Position numbers and translations under genes: made by a program. Shown here in pieces: positions 44,701 through 52,110 of a DNA stretch of 64,000 nucleotides. Source of the DNA: Cricetomys ansorgei (lineage: Eukaryota > Chordata > Mammalia > Rodentia > Nesomyidae); assembly GCA_026225945.1 (NCBI GenBank), contig JAMJFZ010000239.1:31448501-31512500 (forward strand), read 5' to 3'. How positions within the stretch are numbered: position 1 is the stretch's first letter; every line of letters begins with the position of its first letter. Under the pieces are notes generated by a model. That model searched no databases, was not told the DNA's origin, and saw only the letters and a list, made by a program, of their open reading frames with translations.

Positions 44701-45245
44701 GGGCGGGCTGCCATTTTTTGTTCGTTTGTTTCACATGTTAACTCATTCGGTCCTCTTACCAAGCCCGATAGGTGTCTCTTCCGTTGTTCTGACGAGGGAC
44801 ACGGAATGGCGAGGGCGGAGAGGAGGGCTCACGCTCGCAGCTAACCCGAGGCGGCGGCGGCAGCGTCCGTGCGGCCTCTCCCCGGGACGCGAGCCCGGTG
44901 TGTGCGGGACAGCAGGCCTCGGCCGCAGCGCAGCCCCCCGCCCCGGCGCGGCCCGCACTCACCTTCCGCGCTGTCCCGGGTCCGGTGGAAGTCCTCGGAG
45001 TGGCCGTAGCGGAAAGCCCGGCACAGAGACAGGCAGAGGAAGTCGAGCATCCAGCCGGCAGCCACGGCCTCGGCCTCGGCCACCAGGTCCGCGTTCTCCT
45101 CTTCCTCCTCTTCCGGGACCCGGCACAGCAGCACCTCCAGGTCGTCGTCCGCCCGCTCCTTCATCTCCTTCTCTGGAGAGGCCGCAGTCTTCTGGTCGGC
45201 ACGCCCCAGCGCACTCGGGGCCTCGCAGGAACCAGGCTCCGCCAT
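20625..45245 (-). CDS. TERF1: TERF1, telomeric repeat-binding factor 1 (TRF1), complete ten-exon coding gene
   Basis: TRF1 is the shelterin subunit that homodimerises through its TRFH domain and binds duplex telomeric TTAGGG through a C-terminal Myb domain. The ten exons join into 1272 nt (423 codons plus stop) with no frameshift. Domains: acidic N-terminus with a run of six glutamates at residues 45-50; TRFH dimerisation domain roughly residues 53-250, starting [10 protein letters not shown]; basic linker with GRRKKK at 365-370; Myb domain about 371-420 with W374, W392 and W413 and the telobox core VMLKDRWRT at 407-415. F130 in [16 protein letters not shown] matches the human residue that docks TIN2, and S207-Q208 in ISQKD matches the human ATM-site position. 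The start has a strong Kozak context (AAGATGG). Length is close to mouse TRF1. Odd points: the C-terminus stops at KLIS, and there is no RxxxDG tankyrase motif near the N-terminus. Confidence 0.97.
20913..20930. repeat. (CA)9 microsatellite in TERF1 intron 9
   Basis: Nine uninterrupted CA units about 127 bases inside the intron from exon 10. Confidence 0.95.
21587..21810 (+). repeat. B2 SINE in TERF1 intron 9
   Basis: AGCCCAGTGGTTCAAAGCAC, TTCAGTTCCCAGCATCCCCA and an A-rich tail with AAATAAATCTT. Antisense to TERF1. Confidence 0.82.
22027..22220 (+). repeat. B2 SINE in TERF1 intron 9
   Basis: GAGACAGTTCAGCAGTTAAG, GGTTCCAGAACTGTGATGGG and GTAACTCTAGCTCCAGGGAC, then an A-rich end. Confidence 0.85.
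24273..24379 (-). CDS. TERF1: TERF1 coding exon 9 (107 nt)
   Basis: The acceptor is TTATTCCTAG and the donor is AAG|GTATTT. It encodes residues 335-370, [18 protein letters not shown] through the basic tract GRRKKK, a likely nuclear-localisation element just before the Myb domain. The lysine run is coded by nine consecutive A bases, a slippage-prone tract close to the exon end. Confidence 0.92.
24690..24840 (-). repeat. B1 SINE (old) in TERF1 intron 8... 9 side flank
   Basis: T-rich GTTTTGTTTG tail, GAGACAGGATCTTACTATGT and CTAGGCTGGCCTCAAATTAA. It lies in the intron between exons 8 and 9, about 310 bases upstream of exon 9. Confidence 0.75.
25259..25347 (-). CDS. TERF1: TERF1 coding exon 8 (89 nt)
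   Basis: The acceptor is TTTATTTAG and the donor is CAAA|GTGAGT. It encodes residues 306-334 of the linker ([13 protein letters not shown] through RMRTLQ), rich in basic residues and less conserved than the domains. It leaves in phase 1. Confidence 0.92.
26225..26385 (+). repeat. B1-family SINE in TERF1 intron 7
   Basis: TCAGGCATGGTGGTGCACAC through GAAGCCAGCATGGACTATAC to ACTGAGACCCTGCTCC. Confidence 0.75.
26955..27014 (-). CDS. TERF1: TERF1 coding exon 7, 60-nt cassette exon (TRF1 versus PIN2 form)
   Basis: The acceptor is TCTTTTAAAG and the donor is AAG|GTAAGT. It enters and leaves in phase 2, so skipping removes 20 residues and keeps the frame. The peptide is [19 protein letters not shown] plus a split serine and arginine. 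The size and place in the linker fit the 20-residue segment known to be absent from the human PIN2 splice form. Use of both forms in this species is inferred. Confidence 0.92.
28940..29125 (-). repeat. B2/B3-type SINE
   Basis: Reverse B2 head at the right: AAGTGCTCTAAACTGCTGAG and CATCACTCCAGCTC, with CATTTTGCCTGAATACACGC at the left. Confidence 0.82.
30395..30610 (+). repeat. B2/B3-type SINE with CA/TG-rich tail
   Basis: GGGTCGACAAGATGGCTCAG, TTCCATTCCCAGTAACCATC and a tail of ATACACATACACATATG and ACACACACACC. Confidence 0.75.
30676..30890. repeat. Degenerate minisatellite in TERF1 intron 6
   Basis: Repeated variants of GGTGCCTGTGGGATG recur at irregular spacing of roughly 20-30 bases (GTGTGCCTGTGGGTTT, AGGTGCCTGTGGGATGACTG, CTTGGGATGCCCTTATGCCT, GGGTGCCTGTGGGTTCAGG). 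Units are too diverged to count exactly. Confidence 0.65.
32100..32131. repeat. 32-nt poly(A) tract beside TERF1 exon 6
   Basis: Thirty-two consecutive A on +, which is a T tract in the sense of TERF1, starting 17 bases past the last base of exon 6. Homopolymers of this length are often misread, so the length is uncertain. Confidence 0.9.
32148..32263 (-). CDS. TERF1: TERF1 coding exon 6 (116 nt)
   Basis: The acceptor is TTTTATAAG and the donor is AAAAAG|GTTTGT, a weak donor because it lacks the usual purine-AG at +3 to +5. It encodes residues 247-284 of the linker ([14 protein letters not shown] through NKGK) and leaves in phase 2. A 32-nt T tract on the sense strand begins 17 bases into the intron. 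Confidence 0.93.
32525..32750 (+). repeat. B2-type SINE ending in a (CA)n microsatellite
   Basis: GTGGCTGGAGACATGGCTTA, TGATGCCCTTTTCTGGCCTC, then a pure CA/AC run at about 32677-32716. It sits in the 615-base intron 5, which is otherwise short. Confidence 0.85.
32879..33028 (-). CDS. TERF1: TERF1 coding exon 5 (150 nt)
   Basis: The acceptor is TTTTTCTTTAG and the donor is AAG|GTACAC. It has 50 whole codons, [14 protein letters not shown] through [10 protein letters not shown], the end of the TRFH domain. Ser207-Gln208 is the position equivalent to the human ATM-target serine. Confidence 0.95.
33700..33999 (+). mobile_element. ERV internal 3' remnant (with polypurine tract)
   Basis: The sequence before the LTR at 34000 ends in a purine run (CAGAAAGGGTGAGA), resembling the polypurine tract that precedes a 3' LTR. 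No open frame of note is present. Assignment is by position and motif only. Confidence 0.4.
34000..34378 (+). mobile_element. Candidate 3' LTR in TERF1 intron 4
   Basis: Begins TGTGGGATATTTTATAG and ends ACTTTAACA (TGT...ACA termini) with AATAAA hexamers at about 34173 and 34361. Length about 379 bases. Antisense to TERF1. Confidence 0.5.
34380..34600 (-). repeat. B4 SINE
   Basis: GGCCAGCCAGTGAGTCCCAG, CACTGGGATTACAGGTACTT and then GAATTCAAGTCCTCACAC. Directly abuts the LTR end. Confidence 0.75.
35493..36105 (+). mobile_element. Candidate solo LTR in TERF1 intron 4
   Basis: TGTGGCACTC start and GGCACA end; contains GCCAATCAATTATGG, a TATA-like TGTATAAAAG near 35739 and later an AAGTAAAGATTTC stretch. 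No clear target-site duplication is visible. The 130-codon reverse frame across it has no recognised homology. Confidence 0.5.
37238..37324 (-). CDS. TERF1: TERF1 coding exon 4 (87 nt)
   Basis: The acceptor is CATCTTTAAG and the donor is ACG|GTAATT. It has 29 whole codons, [20 protein letters not shown] through GDPESHT, matching a highly conserved TRFH helix pair. Confidence 0.95.
38230..38380 (-). repeat. B3/B2-type SINE in TERF1 intron 3
   Basis: GTGCTGGGAATTGAACTCGG, GTCCTCTGAAGGAGCAG and ATTAGCCACTGGACTATCTT in reverse orientation; ends 75 bases upstream of the exon 3 donor side. Confidence 0.82.
38457..38578 (-). CDS. TERF1: TERF1 coding exon 3 (122 nt)
   Basis: The acceptor is TTTTAAAAG and the donor is CAG|GTATAA. 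It encodes residues 127-167 ([16 protein letters not shown] onward), which includes F130 of the TIN2-docking surface, and ends in phase 0 after glutamine. Confidence 0.95.
38775..38910 (-). repeat. B1-family SINE (old) in TERF1 intron 2
   Basis: GTAGCCCATGCTGGCTTCAA and AGAGTGCTAGGAACACAGCT then CACCATGCCTGGCT. Confidence 0.72.
40620..41040 (+). mobile_element. Possible MaLR-type LTR (ORR1/MT-like)
   Basis: Includes CTTATGGCTGTGTAAGAACT, GAGAGCTCCAGTGCTCCAGC and GGTTCCTTATTGAGGGGTGA, resembling my memory of a rodent MaLR LTR. Ends and class are uncertain. Confidence 0.38.
42098..42193 (-). CDS. TERF1: TERF1 coding exon 2 (96 nt)
   Basis: The acceptor is TCTTTTTTAG and the donor is CTTG|GTAAAT. 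It encodes residues 95-126 (AIIHGLPSL to ASGKAL) of the TRFH helical bundle, entering and leaving in phase 1. Confidence 0.95.
42261..42811 (+). repeat. Rodent interspersed repeat in TERF1 intron 1
   Basis: TCTCAACTTGACATCTGG, GTGGGAAGATCCACTTCTAG, CTTCACTGGCATTAGAGGCT, TTCTAATAAATCCCC and ACCCTGACTAACAC are hallmarks of a common rodent repeat I recall but do not name. The 90- and 62-codon frames here are parts of it, not a gene. Confidence 0.7.
43260..43395 (-). repeat. B2-type SINE
   Basis: T-rich run, then GTTTTGCCTGGAACTGGAGT, GGTTCTCTGGAAGAGCAGCT and AACCATGCTTCC in reverse orientation. Confidence 0.75.
43395..43570 (-). repeat. B4-like SINE
   Basis: GGCTGGCTGGCCAGTGAACC and CTGGGGATCAAACTCAGGTC, ending CTATCTCCCTAGG. 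Confidence 0.65.
44963..45245 (-). CDS. TERF1: TERF1 coding exon 1 (283 nt)
   Basis: The ATG is at 45245-45243 and the donor is GAAG|GTGAGT. It encodes residues 1-94: a short unstructured start, an acidic patch ([11 protein letters not shown]) and the first TRFH helices ([18 protein letters not shown]). It ends with the first base of an alanine codon. It lies wholly in the CpG island. The N-terminus differs from the human one, where the tankyrase-binding site lies. Confidence 0.95.
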
Positions 45246-45248
45246 CTT
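45239..45248 (-). promoter_or_regulatory. TERF1: YY1-like motif overlapping the TERF1 start codon
   Basis: AAGATGGCGG on the - strand matches the YY1 core and includes the initiator ATG. YY1 motifs in this orientation over start codons are a known arrangement in housekeeping genes. It also supplies the strong Kozak context. Confidence 0.55.
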
Positions 45249-45291
45249 AAACCGAAGGCGCGCGTAGTTTCTCAGCTGGCGCCGTGCGCCG

Positions 45292-45370
45292 ATTGGCTCG
45301 CGGTGGGCGAGGAAGTCAGCCAATCACACCGCTAGGGTGGGCTAGCGGCTCGAGCTTAGCTTCCGATTGG
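45292..45370 (-). promoter_or_regulatory. TERF1: Three CCAAT boxes (candidate NF-Y sites) upstream of TERF1
   Basis: ATTGG at 45292-45296, CCAAT at 45320-45324 and ATTGG at 45366-45370 lie 47-125 bases upstream of the ATG at spacings of 28 and 46 bases. Two read as GCCAATCGG on the TERF1 strand and one is inverted. Clustered CCAAT boxes of this kind are typical of NF-Y-driven CpG promoters; binding is inferred. Confidence 0.6.
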
Positions 45371-45464
45371 CTGGGACCTGACAAATTCCCTGTCAGTCTG
45401 AGGCGGGGCTCGGGATAGAGCCCCGGTTAGGGTGTAGGTTTTTAAAATGGAGCGGGTTTTTTGT

Positions 45465-45590
45465 TTGTTTGTTTTCGTGGCGCGCTGCGCGTCTGTAATC
45501 CCAGCAGAGTCCAGGTCAGCCTGGGGCACGTGAGCTCTTATTTCGAAAATGAAATGAAATGAAATAATAAAATAGAAAACAGATAACTAG
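45465..45590 (+). repeat. CpG-rich SINE fragment at the island edge
   Basis: CGTGGCGCGCTGCGCGTCTG then TAATCCCAGCAGAGTCCAGG and an AAATGAAATGAAATAATAAA tail. It looks like a rearranged B1/ID-type head that has kept its CpGs. Confidence 0.5.
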
Positions 45591-46226
45591 AACTTGTCAC
45601 CGTTTTCCAAATGAAAACACGGAGTACTTACTTAACCCAGTCATGTCCTCGTTTGCATTCATGCACTCTGCAGTATAGGTCGTAATTGAATAAAGTTTAC
45701 TTTTACAATCCTGTTGCTAGGAGGGGGTGATACACACATGTAATTCCAATACTGGGGAGGCAAAAAGCAGGAAAACCTAGACATGTTCCAGCCTAGCCTG
45801 GGCCAGTTTGCTTAGCAAGTTTCAGGCCTGCCCTCCTCCGTTCCTCCCCTTTCTTCCCTTGAACTTGGAATTCTTTTTAAGGCACTGCGTTTTTGATGTA
45901 TTTTAATATTTGAACTAAGTCACCTATGAAGTCCTACGTTTCCATACTGGAACTTTTTGTCATGCCAGATTCCTTACCACTCACTATTCCTTCTCTTCCC
46001 AGCAGAGTCTCAGGAGTTATTATTAAGTATATCAACCAATTCAAAACAAAATAAACATAAAACACTTTCCTGGAGGATTTCTGGAAGATTTGGGGGCATA
46101 AGCCTATATATCCTTAAAGAATGTATATGAAAACACGTATTTTTAGACCAGAATTAAATCACTATCTTTAACAACATTTCAGTTTGAGAAATGCTTCTAG
46201 CTACACAGTCGCTTGTTGTCCCCTTC

Positions 46227-47039
46227 TGTTAGGGAAGAACAAATGAGCCATAACTACAGCTCAAAGGGTGGATCAGGTGGGAGCAAAAGCGAATTCAAAA
46301 GTCTCTCTTCACAGAGAATTATTCATATGGTGTCTAATCGTAGGTTGTGGATGAGGAAGCAGAGGAAGCCTTTGTTAATGAAGAACACAGATTTCTCCTC
46401 CCCAGGGGAAAAACAAACCAGAATGATAGTTTATTCTTAGCCAAATATGAGTGATAATGGCCCAAACACAGATTAAGATTGCCCCTAATGTCATATTTTA
46501 CATGTGGAAGTGGTTACATGAACTTTTATGGTCACAGAACAAAAGGACAGTCATTAACCCATTTATCAATCACTGGGGAAGACAGGCAGTGGGTGGGTGT
46601 CCAGACACAGTCCAGAAATGGAGTCATGTGAGGAAAATTCTGAGCGCTTGTGAGAACACTCCAAGAAAACAAGACAAGAGTCTTGTGACCTCAGCTTCTT
46701 CAAAGCACGGAATTGTTCTTGGAATGTGTTTTTGTGCTCCTCCCAGGTGTAGCAGATAGGAGTGAGTGTATTTCAGATTACTCATTATTGCTTGCTTTTG
46801 CTAGTCAATTAAATATTCAAACTATTCTTTATGTGCCTCTATGTTTTTGCCATGTGTTGCTTGTTCTTCTGATTACATACAGCTTGAACTCACGAGAACT
46901 TTACTCTTGTGACCTTTCTTAACCCTCACAGTATAAATTGTCTGATGCTCTGAATAAAGTTGGCTGTTGCATGAGATTTTAGTCCGAATCATTTACTGGC
47001 TCTGTTCTCCCAGGTCCCACTGCCTCTAGAGCGGTGACA
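46227..47039 (+). mobile_element. Candidate solo LTR upstream of TERF1
   Basis: TGTTAGGGAAGAAC start and GCGGTGACA end (TGT...ACA). Near its end GTATAAATTGTCTGATGCTC is followed by GAATAAAGTTGGCTG, an LTR-like TATA and poly(A) pair, then AGGTCCCACTGCC. No TSD seen; the left edge is soft. Confidence 0.42.
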
Positions 47040-47206
47040 GGTGGTTACAGAAAGCAGGAATAACTCTTTCATAGTGTCCAGGTGCTTTGTAAATAATGCT
47101 CCTAATTTTGGGGTTTGTGGAAACTAGTGACCTGCAAAGAATTCATTTTAAAGAATGTAGCTGATGTCAAAAGGAATATTATGTCAGATATGGAGACAGA
47201 TGGAAA

Positions 47207-47653
47207 TGTAAGGCCAAGGCTGGACTTGACCAAACTTTAGTAAGGCTTGAGAATGTACAAGTAGTTCTGAACTTTGCCTGAACTTTTCCAGAAAACTTGG
47301 CAACCAGATAAGGAAAAGTTCTAGTAATATTCACATATGAATAGGTTTCAGCTCATCACTCCCTAGCTACAGAACAATACACCTGGAATATACCAATCTA
47401 TGTCATTGCACCCAACCAATCAGCTTAAAGGTTATGTGGTATCATTGTATCCAACCAATCAGCTTAAAGGTTATGTGGTTGCTAAGAAAAGAGTATATAA
47501 GCAAGTCTGAAAATCCCCTCAGGGTGGCCTCCTGCCCCCCTCTGCGTGGGGACTCTGTGGAGGTCCACCCCAACGCATAGGAAGGATGCTTCGGTACAAT
47601 AAACCTCATGCTCTTGCAACAATTCGTGCCTCAGTGTCTCTCTCGGGGTCTCA
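47207..47653 (+). mobile_element. Candidate solo gammaretrovirus-like (ERV1) LTR
   Basis: Has a duplicated U3 block (47403-47441 and 47442-47480), CCAAT in each, a TATA box TATATAA at 47494-47500, AATAAA at 47598-47603 and a U5 end CTCGGGGTCTCA. This order is that of a complete LTR with transcription signals. The left edge is approximate. No coding remains. Confidence 0.65.
47403..47480 (+). repeat. 39-bp tandem duplication within the LTR U3
   Basis: Two units with only three or so differences, each containing CCAACCAATCAGC and AAAGGTTATGTGGT. Repeated enhancer-like units are common in retroviral U3 regions. Confidence 0.9.
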
Positions 47654-48049
47654 CCTGATAATGAAGACACAGAGTGGGCTCCTCATAGTCTCTCTGTGGC
47701 TTCTCAGAAACTGGTTGTGAAGGGGATTAATGTTGGCTCATAATTTTTGCTTTTGATCTACAACATTCTAATTCTCCACAATTAGGGAATTTGAATCAGT
47801 TAATCTGTCTGAAGCCTCTTTAACATAGGTGTGGCTGTTTGGGGGAATGTCAGTTCATACTTCTCATAAAATAAAAATGATTAAGCATGTACTAGGCTCA
47901 TCAGTGGTACTTATATTTTTCTCAAAACTTTCAGAAAATTCAACTGTAGTAAATGCAAAACAGCTAAATAAAACCTTTTGGAGGGGTGCTGAGGGAGGAA
48001 ACCTGTTGGGGGTTGAACCAAGGGACTAGTGCATTCTAGAACTTGTTAA

Positions 48050-48215
48050 GAGCTCAGTAGTTAAGAGCTCTTGTTCTCTTCCAGAGGATTAAGAGTTTCA
48101 TTCCCAGGACCAATGTAGGGCAGCTCACAAGTACCTGTAACTCCAGCTCCAGAGGATCTGAGGCTCTTGTCTGACCTTCAAAGGTCTACACACACAAAAA
48201 AATTAAAACAAACAA
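48050..48215 (+). repeat. B2-type SINE
   Basis: GCTCAGTAGTTAAGAGCTCT, TCTTCCAGAGGATTAAGAG and GTAACTCCAGCTCCAGAGGA with an A-rich end. Confidence 0.82.
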
Positions 48216-48329
48216 CAACAAAATGAGCACTATTCACCCAGGACTACTTCAAGAAGGCAAAGCTAGTAGTTAGGGCTGGTGACTGAGTTAGGTGAAGAAA
48301 GGGGTTTATGATTTTAAAAGTCACCCCTT

Positions 48330-48550
48330 CCAGGCTTGGTGTTACAGCCTATAATCCCAGCACTTAGGAAATGGAGGCAGACGAATCAGAATTCCAGGCC
48401 AGTCTGGACTATGTGAGACTCTGAATAAATACTATTAAATAAATAAGTTAAAAGCCACCTGCTAGGTGAACGTGATGCTATATACCTATAATCCCACTAT
48501 TTGGGAAGTTCAGGAAGGAGAGTTGTAAATCTCAGGCCAACCTGGAGCCA
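48330..48550 (+). repeat. Two adjacent B1-family fragments
   Basis: The first reads CTATAATCCCAGCACTTAGG to GTCTGGACTATGTGAGACTC; the second restarts near 48465 with GAACGTGATGCTATATACCT. Confidence 0.7.
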
Positions 48551-49550
48551 GGAAGCGTATCTCAGTGCTAGAGTGCCTGTCTATGTGCCTAAGACATTAG
48601 CTTCAGGTCCCAGCACCACCATACGTACATACAGCCATCCATTGGGGTAAAATTCAGAAATTTTATTTTCTGGCCAAGTTCAATTTTTTCAGTAATACCC
48701 GTAATCTCTACAGTTGGCACAATCAAGGTTAGCCAGTAGGCTATAAAGGAGAGGTTGCATCTGTCCTGTGATCCGAACAGCACAACTGGAAACCAAAGAC
48801 TGAAGATGCTGGGAGGCAGATTTGGTTTTGAATCCATTGGGATTTCTGGTTACCAGGGATTTTCCCACACTGTTAGGATCTGACTTCTCACTATGGAAGA
48901 GCGGGATGTGGATGTCACAAGAGCTATTGTGGAAAGGTTGCCATGCGACCTAGATAACAAGCCCCAAGCGGTCACATTTCCCAAGAGGTTTTTTTTTTTT
49001 TTGTTGTTGTTGTTCTATTTTTTTTTTTTAACCTTGAACTGTTTTCTGAGAATCACCTTGAAATCAGCTCTTAAGTTCTTATATCCACTGTATTGAATAT
49101 TTGTGTTTTTACCGTGAGCTGAAATTCTGTGAAGAAGCTACAACTATGTTAAAGGCAGAGTAGACCTTTAGGATTGCAGAGAGGTGGGACGTGGGTTAAG
49201 TCCAGAGTTCCTTGGGCTGTCTTTTGTATATACTGAAAGATATGTTCCTATTTATAGAGACCAGGTCTTACTATATAGCCTACACTAGTGAAATCTCAGT
49301 ATCTTTATGCCTGAGCCTTGAGAGAGGTGGGATTTCAGGGGAGTATGACCACACCCAGCTCCCCATTTTCAGAATCAGTAAATTACTACCAAGAACAGCA
49401 GGAGTGTCTATTTATAGTGAAAACAAAGCAGGTTCAGGAGAATGCTATTTTAGACATTCTACTATTTTAGAGCTTTTAAGAGTTTGTAGAGTCTCAATGT
49501 TCAGCATGATACTTTTTTCCTTCCTAACATCCTACCCTCCTCCGCTGCTC

Positions 49551-49644
49551 TCCCCTCCCTCCCTCCCTCCTTCCCTCCCTCCCTCCTTCCCTCCCTCCCT
49601 CCTTCCCTCCCTCTCTTCCTCCCTCCCTTCCTTCCTTGCTTCCA
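49551..49644. repeat. (TCCC)n pyrimidine tract
   Basis: About 95 bases of TCCC and TTCC units on +, a polypurine mirror on -. The complementary strand has many GGG runs. Confidence 0.92.
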
Positions 49645-50239
49645 GAGATAGTCTCTCACTATGTAGCATTGTCTACCCTGGTGGACGCTACAATCTTCTA
49701 CCTTCTATTTAGGGAAGGAGAAAGGAAAGCTAGAAAGAAATCTTCACCGCTTTTACAAGCGGCCTTGATATAGAATGGGAGAAAGGTAGAAGTCTTCGCA
49801 GCCTCTTTTAGACTGTCCTAAGCTTGAAAAAGACTAGCAGACGGTGAGTCAGACTAGTGTCTCAGCTCACGGTCTATAAACTCAATCTCTCCAACCTTTG
49901 TTCTTTTAGGAATTATCACACTAATGACAGCAAACCAACCAATGAACTACCAACCAATGCCCACCCTGACTCTTGGGGCTTCAGATCTTTTATGCCCCAA
50001 CCCAAAAGTTCCCATTGATCCATGCGGCGCCCAATCCCACAAACAAGCTACAGGTGCCAGAGCGCCTGCACCTAACCAAATTATAACCACCTGCATCAAA
50101 CATTCCAAATCCAACTTGTAAACAACTATACCACAGCTGGGGTGGGAACACAAACCTAATCCAAACACCATTTTGCGTTTTTACAGAAACCAAAATGACA
50201 AAAACTTCTTCCAAGTGTTCCTTTACATCCTGGCACTTG

Positions 50240-50340
50240 TAAGTAGTCCAGGCTGACCTCCAATTCAAATTCACAGAGATCTACCTGCCTCTTCCTCCTG
50301 AGTGCTTGGATTAAAAATGTGAGCCACCACAGGGGGCCCT
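50240..50340 (-). repeat. B1 SINE fragment
   Basis: AGTCCAGGCTGACCTCCAAT and CTTCCTCCTGAGTGCTTGGA in reverse B1 orientation. Confidence 0.78.
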
Positions 50341-51125
50341 GACTGTAGTTTTGATAGGACACATTCACTGTGGTGTGAAGGCTAGCCCTGCCAGGAAACT
50401 CAATCGTTCACACACCACTTAACAGGGATATGCTAAGTGCAAAGTTAGGATATATTGCCAATTATGGATATCATAGAGCCTAGGCGATACTCATAGATAC
50501 ACGTGCCTTGGTGATTGGTATAGGCAAATCACTAGCCATGGCTTCTTGAGGCACTCAGGAGACAAGTAAACAGGAAGTGAATGAGACTGCTGCTGTCACA
50601 ATATGACATAAGATCCTGTTTTGCAGTTTGTTTGTTTTGTAAGTAGAAGCAGCACACTGAAATAGTGATTTAAAAAATGTGCCAAGTATGCATATGGTAA
50701 ACACCTGTATTCCCATCACTGGAGGTGGTAGAGGTAGGAGATTTGTCAAATTGAGTGCCAGCCTGAGCTACTGATAGGAGGCAAGAGGGATGGATAGAGC
50801 CACTTTTATATTCTGTATTATAAGGACACACTTAGAGGAATTTGCACACATGTCATTAGTAGCTTAACATGTACACACTATTGATGATTTGCTTGTTTGA
50901 GTTAAACCTTCTCCAACCCAGATGCTCTTGGAGGAGTACAGGGTACATAGTGGTAGACACTATCTTAGACTCAGAATTTCAGCAAGTGCCGGAGATATCT
51001 ATGGAATGATGGAACAATGCAAGGGATAATGACAGACATCACACGTGTCAGGAATGTGGCTGGCCACCTGACCATAGGGGCAAAATGGAGCTCCTAATTG
51101 GACTACCTGCTTTTTGTATTATAAT

Positions 51126-51186
51126 ATAGAACAGTGGTTCTCAACCATCCTAATGCTGTGACCCTTTGCTACAGCTCTTCATGCTG
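51126..51186 (+). mobile_element. 5' fragment of a hAT-Charlie (URR1-like) element
   Basis: CAGTGGTTCTCAACCATCCT then AATGCTGTGACCCTTTGCTA matches the left end of the copies at 17096 and 53661, but the rest is missing. A minus B1 fragment follows at 51195-51295. Confidence 0.75.
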
Positions 51187-51510
51187 CCCGGGATTCTTGA
51201 TTTTCTTTAAGACAGTGTCTGATATCCCATGCTGGCCTAGAACTCCTCTTCAGCCTTCTGAGTGCTGGGATTATAGGTATGCACCACAACACCTGAATAA
51301 AATCCAAACTCCTTACTAAGACCAAAAAGAACTTACACGATCTTGATTCAACTTTAATTGTGTCTCTCTTTCTCTTTTCCTTTTATTGAAAATAGGTTAT
51401 TTTTTTCTTATACAATAATCACAGCCAAGAGAAGTAGATGGCAAGAAACAATCAAACTGAGGGCTGAAATCAATAGTCCACAGCAAGTTCAATCCCAAGG
51501 ACCATGTGGT

Positions 51511-51840
51511 GATTTGAATGAAAATGACTCCTGTAAACTCTTAGGAAATATGGCCTTGTTGGAGTAGGTGTGGCCGTGTTGGAGGAGGTTTGTCACTGGG
51601 GGTGGGTTTTGAGGTTTCAGATGCTCAAACCAGATCCATTGTCACTCTCTCTTCCTGCTGCCTGCCAATCCAGATGTAGAATTCTCAGTTCCTTCTCCAG
51701 CACCATCTTTACCAGCCTGTCACCATGCTTCCCACCACGCTGACAATGGACTAAACCTCTGAACTACGAGCCAGCCCCAGTGTTCCCACATAGGTATGCT
51801 GATTGAAAACTTTTCCTCGCCTTTACACCACAATTTCCAC
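51511..51840 (+). repeat. Rodent interspersed repeat (GGCCTTGTTGGA family)
   Basis: GATTTGAATGAAAATGACTC, ATGGCCTTGTTGGAGTAGGT, TGTCACTGGGGGTGGGTTTT, ATGTAGAATTCTCAGTTCC and AATGGACTAAACCTCTGAAC are hallmarks of an abundant rodent repeat. Not named. Confidence 0.7.
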
Positions 51841-51944
51841 TTCTTTCCTTTGGGGCGCATGGCCAGGCCTAACATGTTGGAAGATCCAGAGTGGGTTGTT
51901 CTGGTTTAAGTCTCTAGTTACTGCTTCTTACCTAAAACAAAATA

Positions 51945-52110
51945 GCCACCTAAGTCTGTAATCCAAGCAGTTTGGATGCTGAGGCAGGATGGTTGCTGAG
52001 AGTTCCAGGCCAGCCTGGACTACAGAGTGAGACCTTGTCTCCCCTGCTCCCCCTACCCTCTCATACATACATACAAATATACATTCATACATACACACAT
52101 TCATACAAAC
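51945..52110 (+). repeat. B1-family SINE with CATA-rich tail
   Basis: GCTGAGGCAGGATGGTTGCT, GTTCCAGGCCAGCCTGGACT and then a CATACATACA microsatellite-like tail. Confidence 0.75.

Larger units (their letters stand above)
42194..44962. other. TERF1 intron 1
   Basis: Carries a rodent interspersed repeat (42261-42811), a B2-like and a B4-like SINE on minus (43260-43395, 43395-43570). 43600-44820 has no recognised feature until the CpG island begins. Confidence 0.7.
44820..45420. promoter_or_regulatory. TERF1: CpG-island promoter of TERF1
   Basis: G+C and CpG density rise sharply against an AT-rich background (CGGCGGCGGCAGCG near 44850, many CGCG). The island covers the whole first coding exon and about 170 bases upstream of the ATG. 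No TATA box is visible, which suits a housekeeping-type promoter. The exact start of transcription is not determined. Confidence 0.85.

Noticed and set aside
44726..45250. 174-codon + strand open frame across the CpG island
   Set aside because: It is antisense to TERF1 exon 1, rich in P, R, S and G as expected for any frame in CpG-rich DNA, and has no recognised domain.
44898..45335. 145-codon + strand frame in the same island
   Set aside because: Exact shadow of TERF1 exon 1 coding sequence; the - strand frame has clear TRF1 homology.
49212..49712. 166-codon + strand frame
   Set aside because: Its C-terminal half is the TCCC tract and the rest overlaps repeat-like sequence; no homology recognised.
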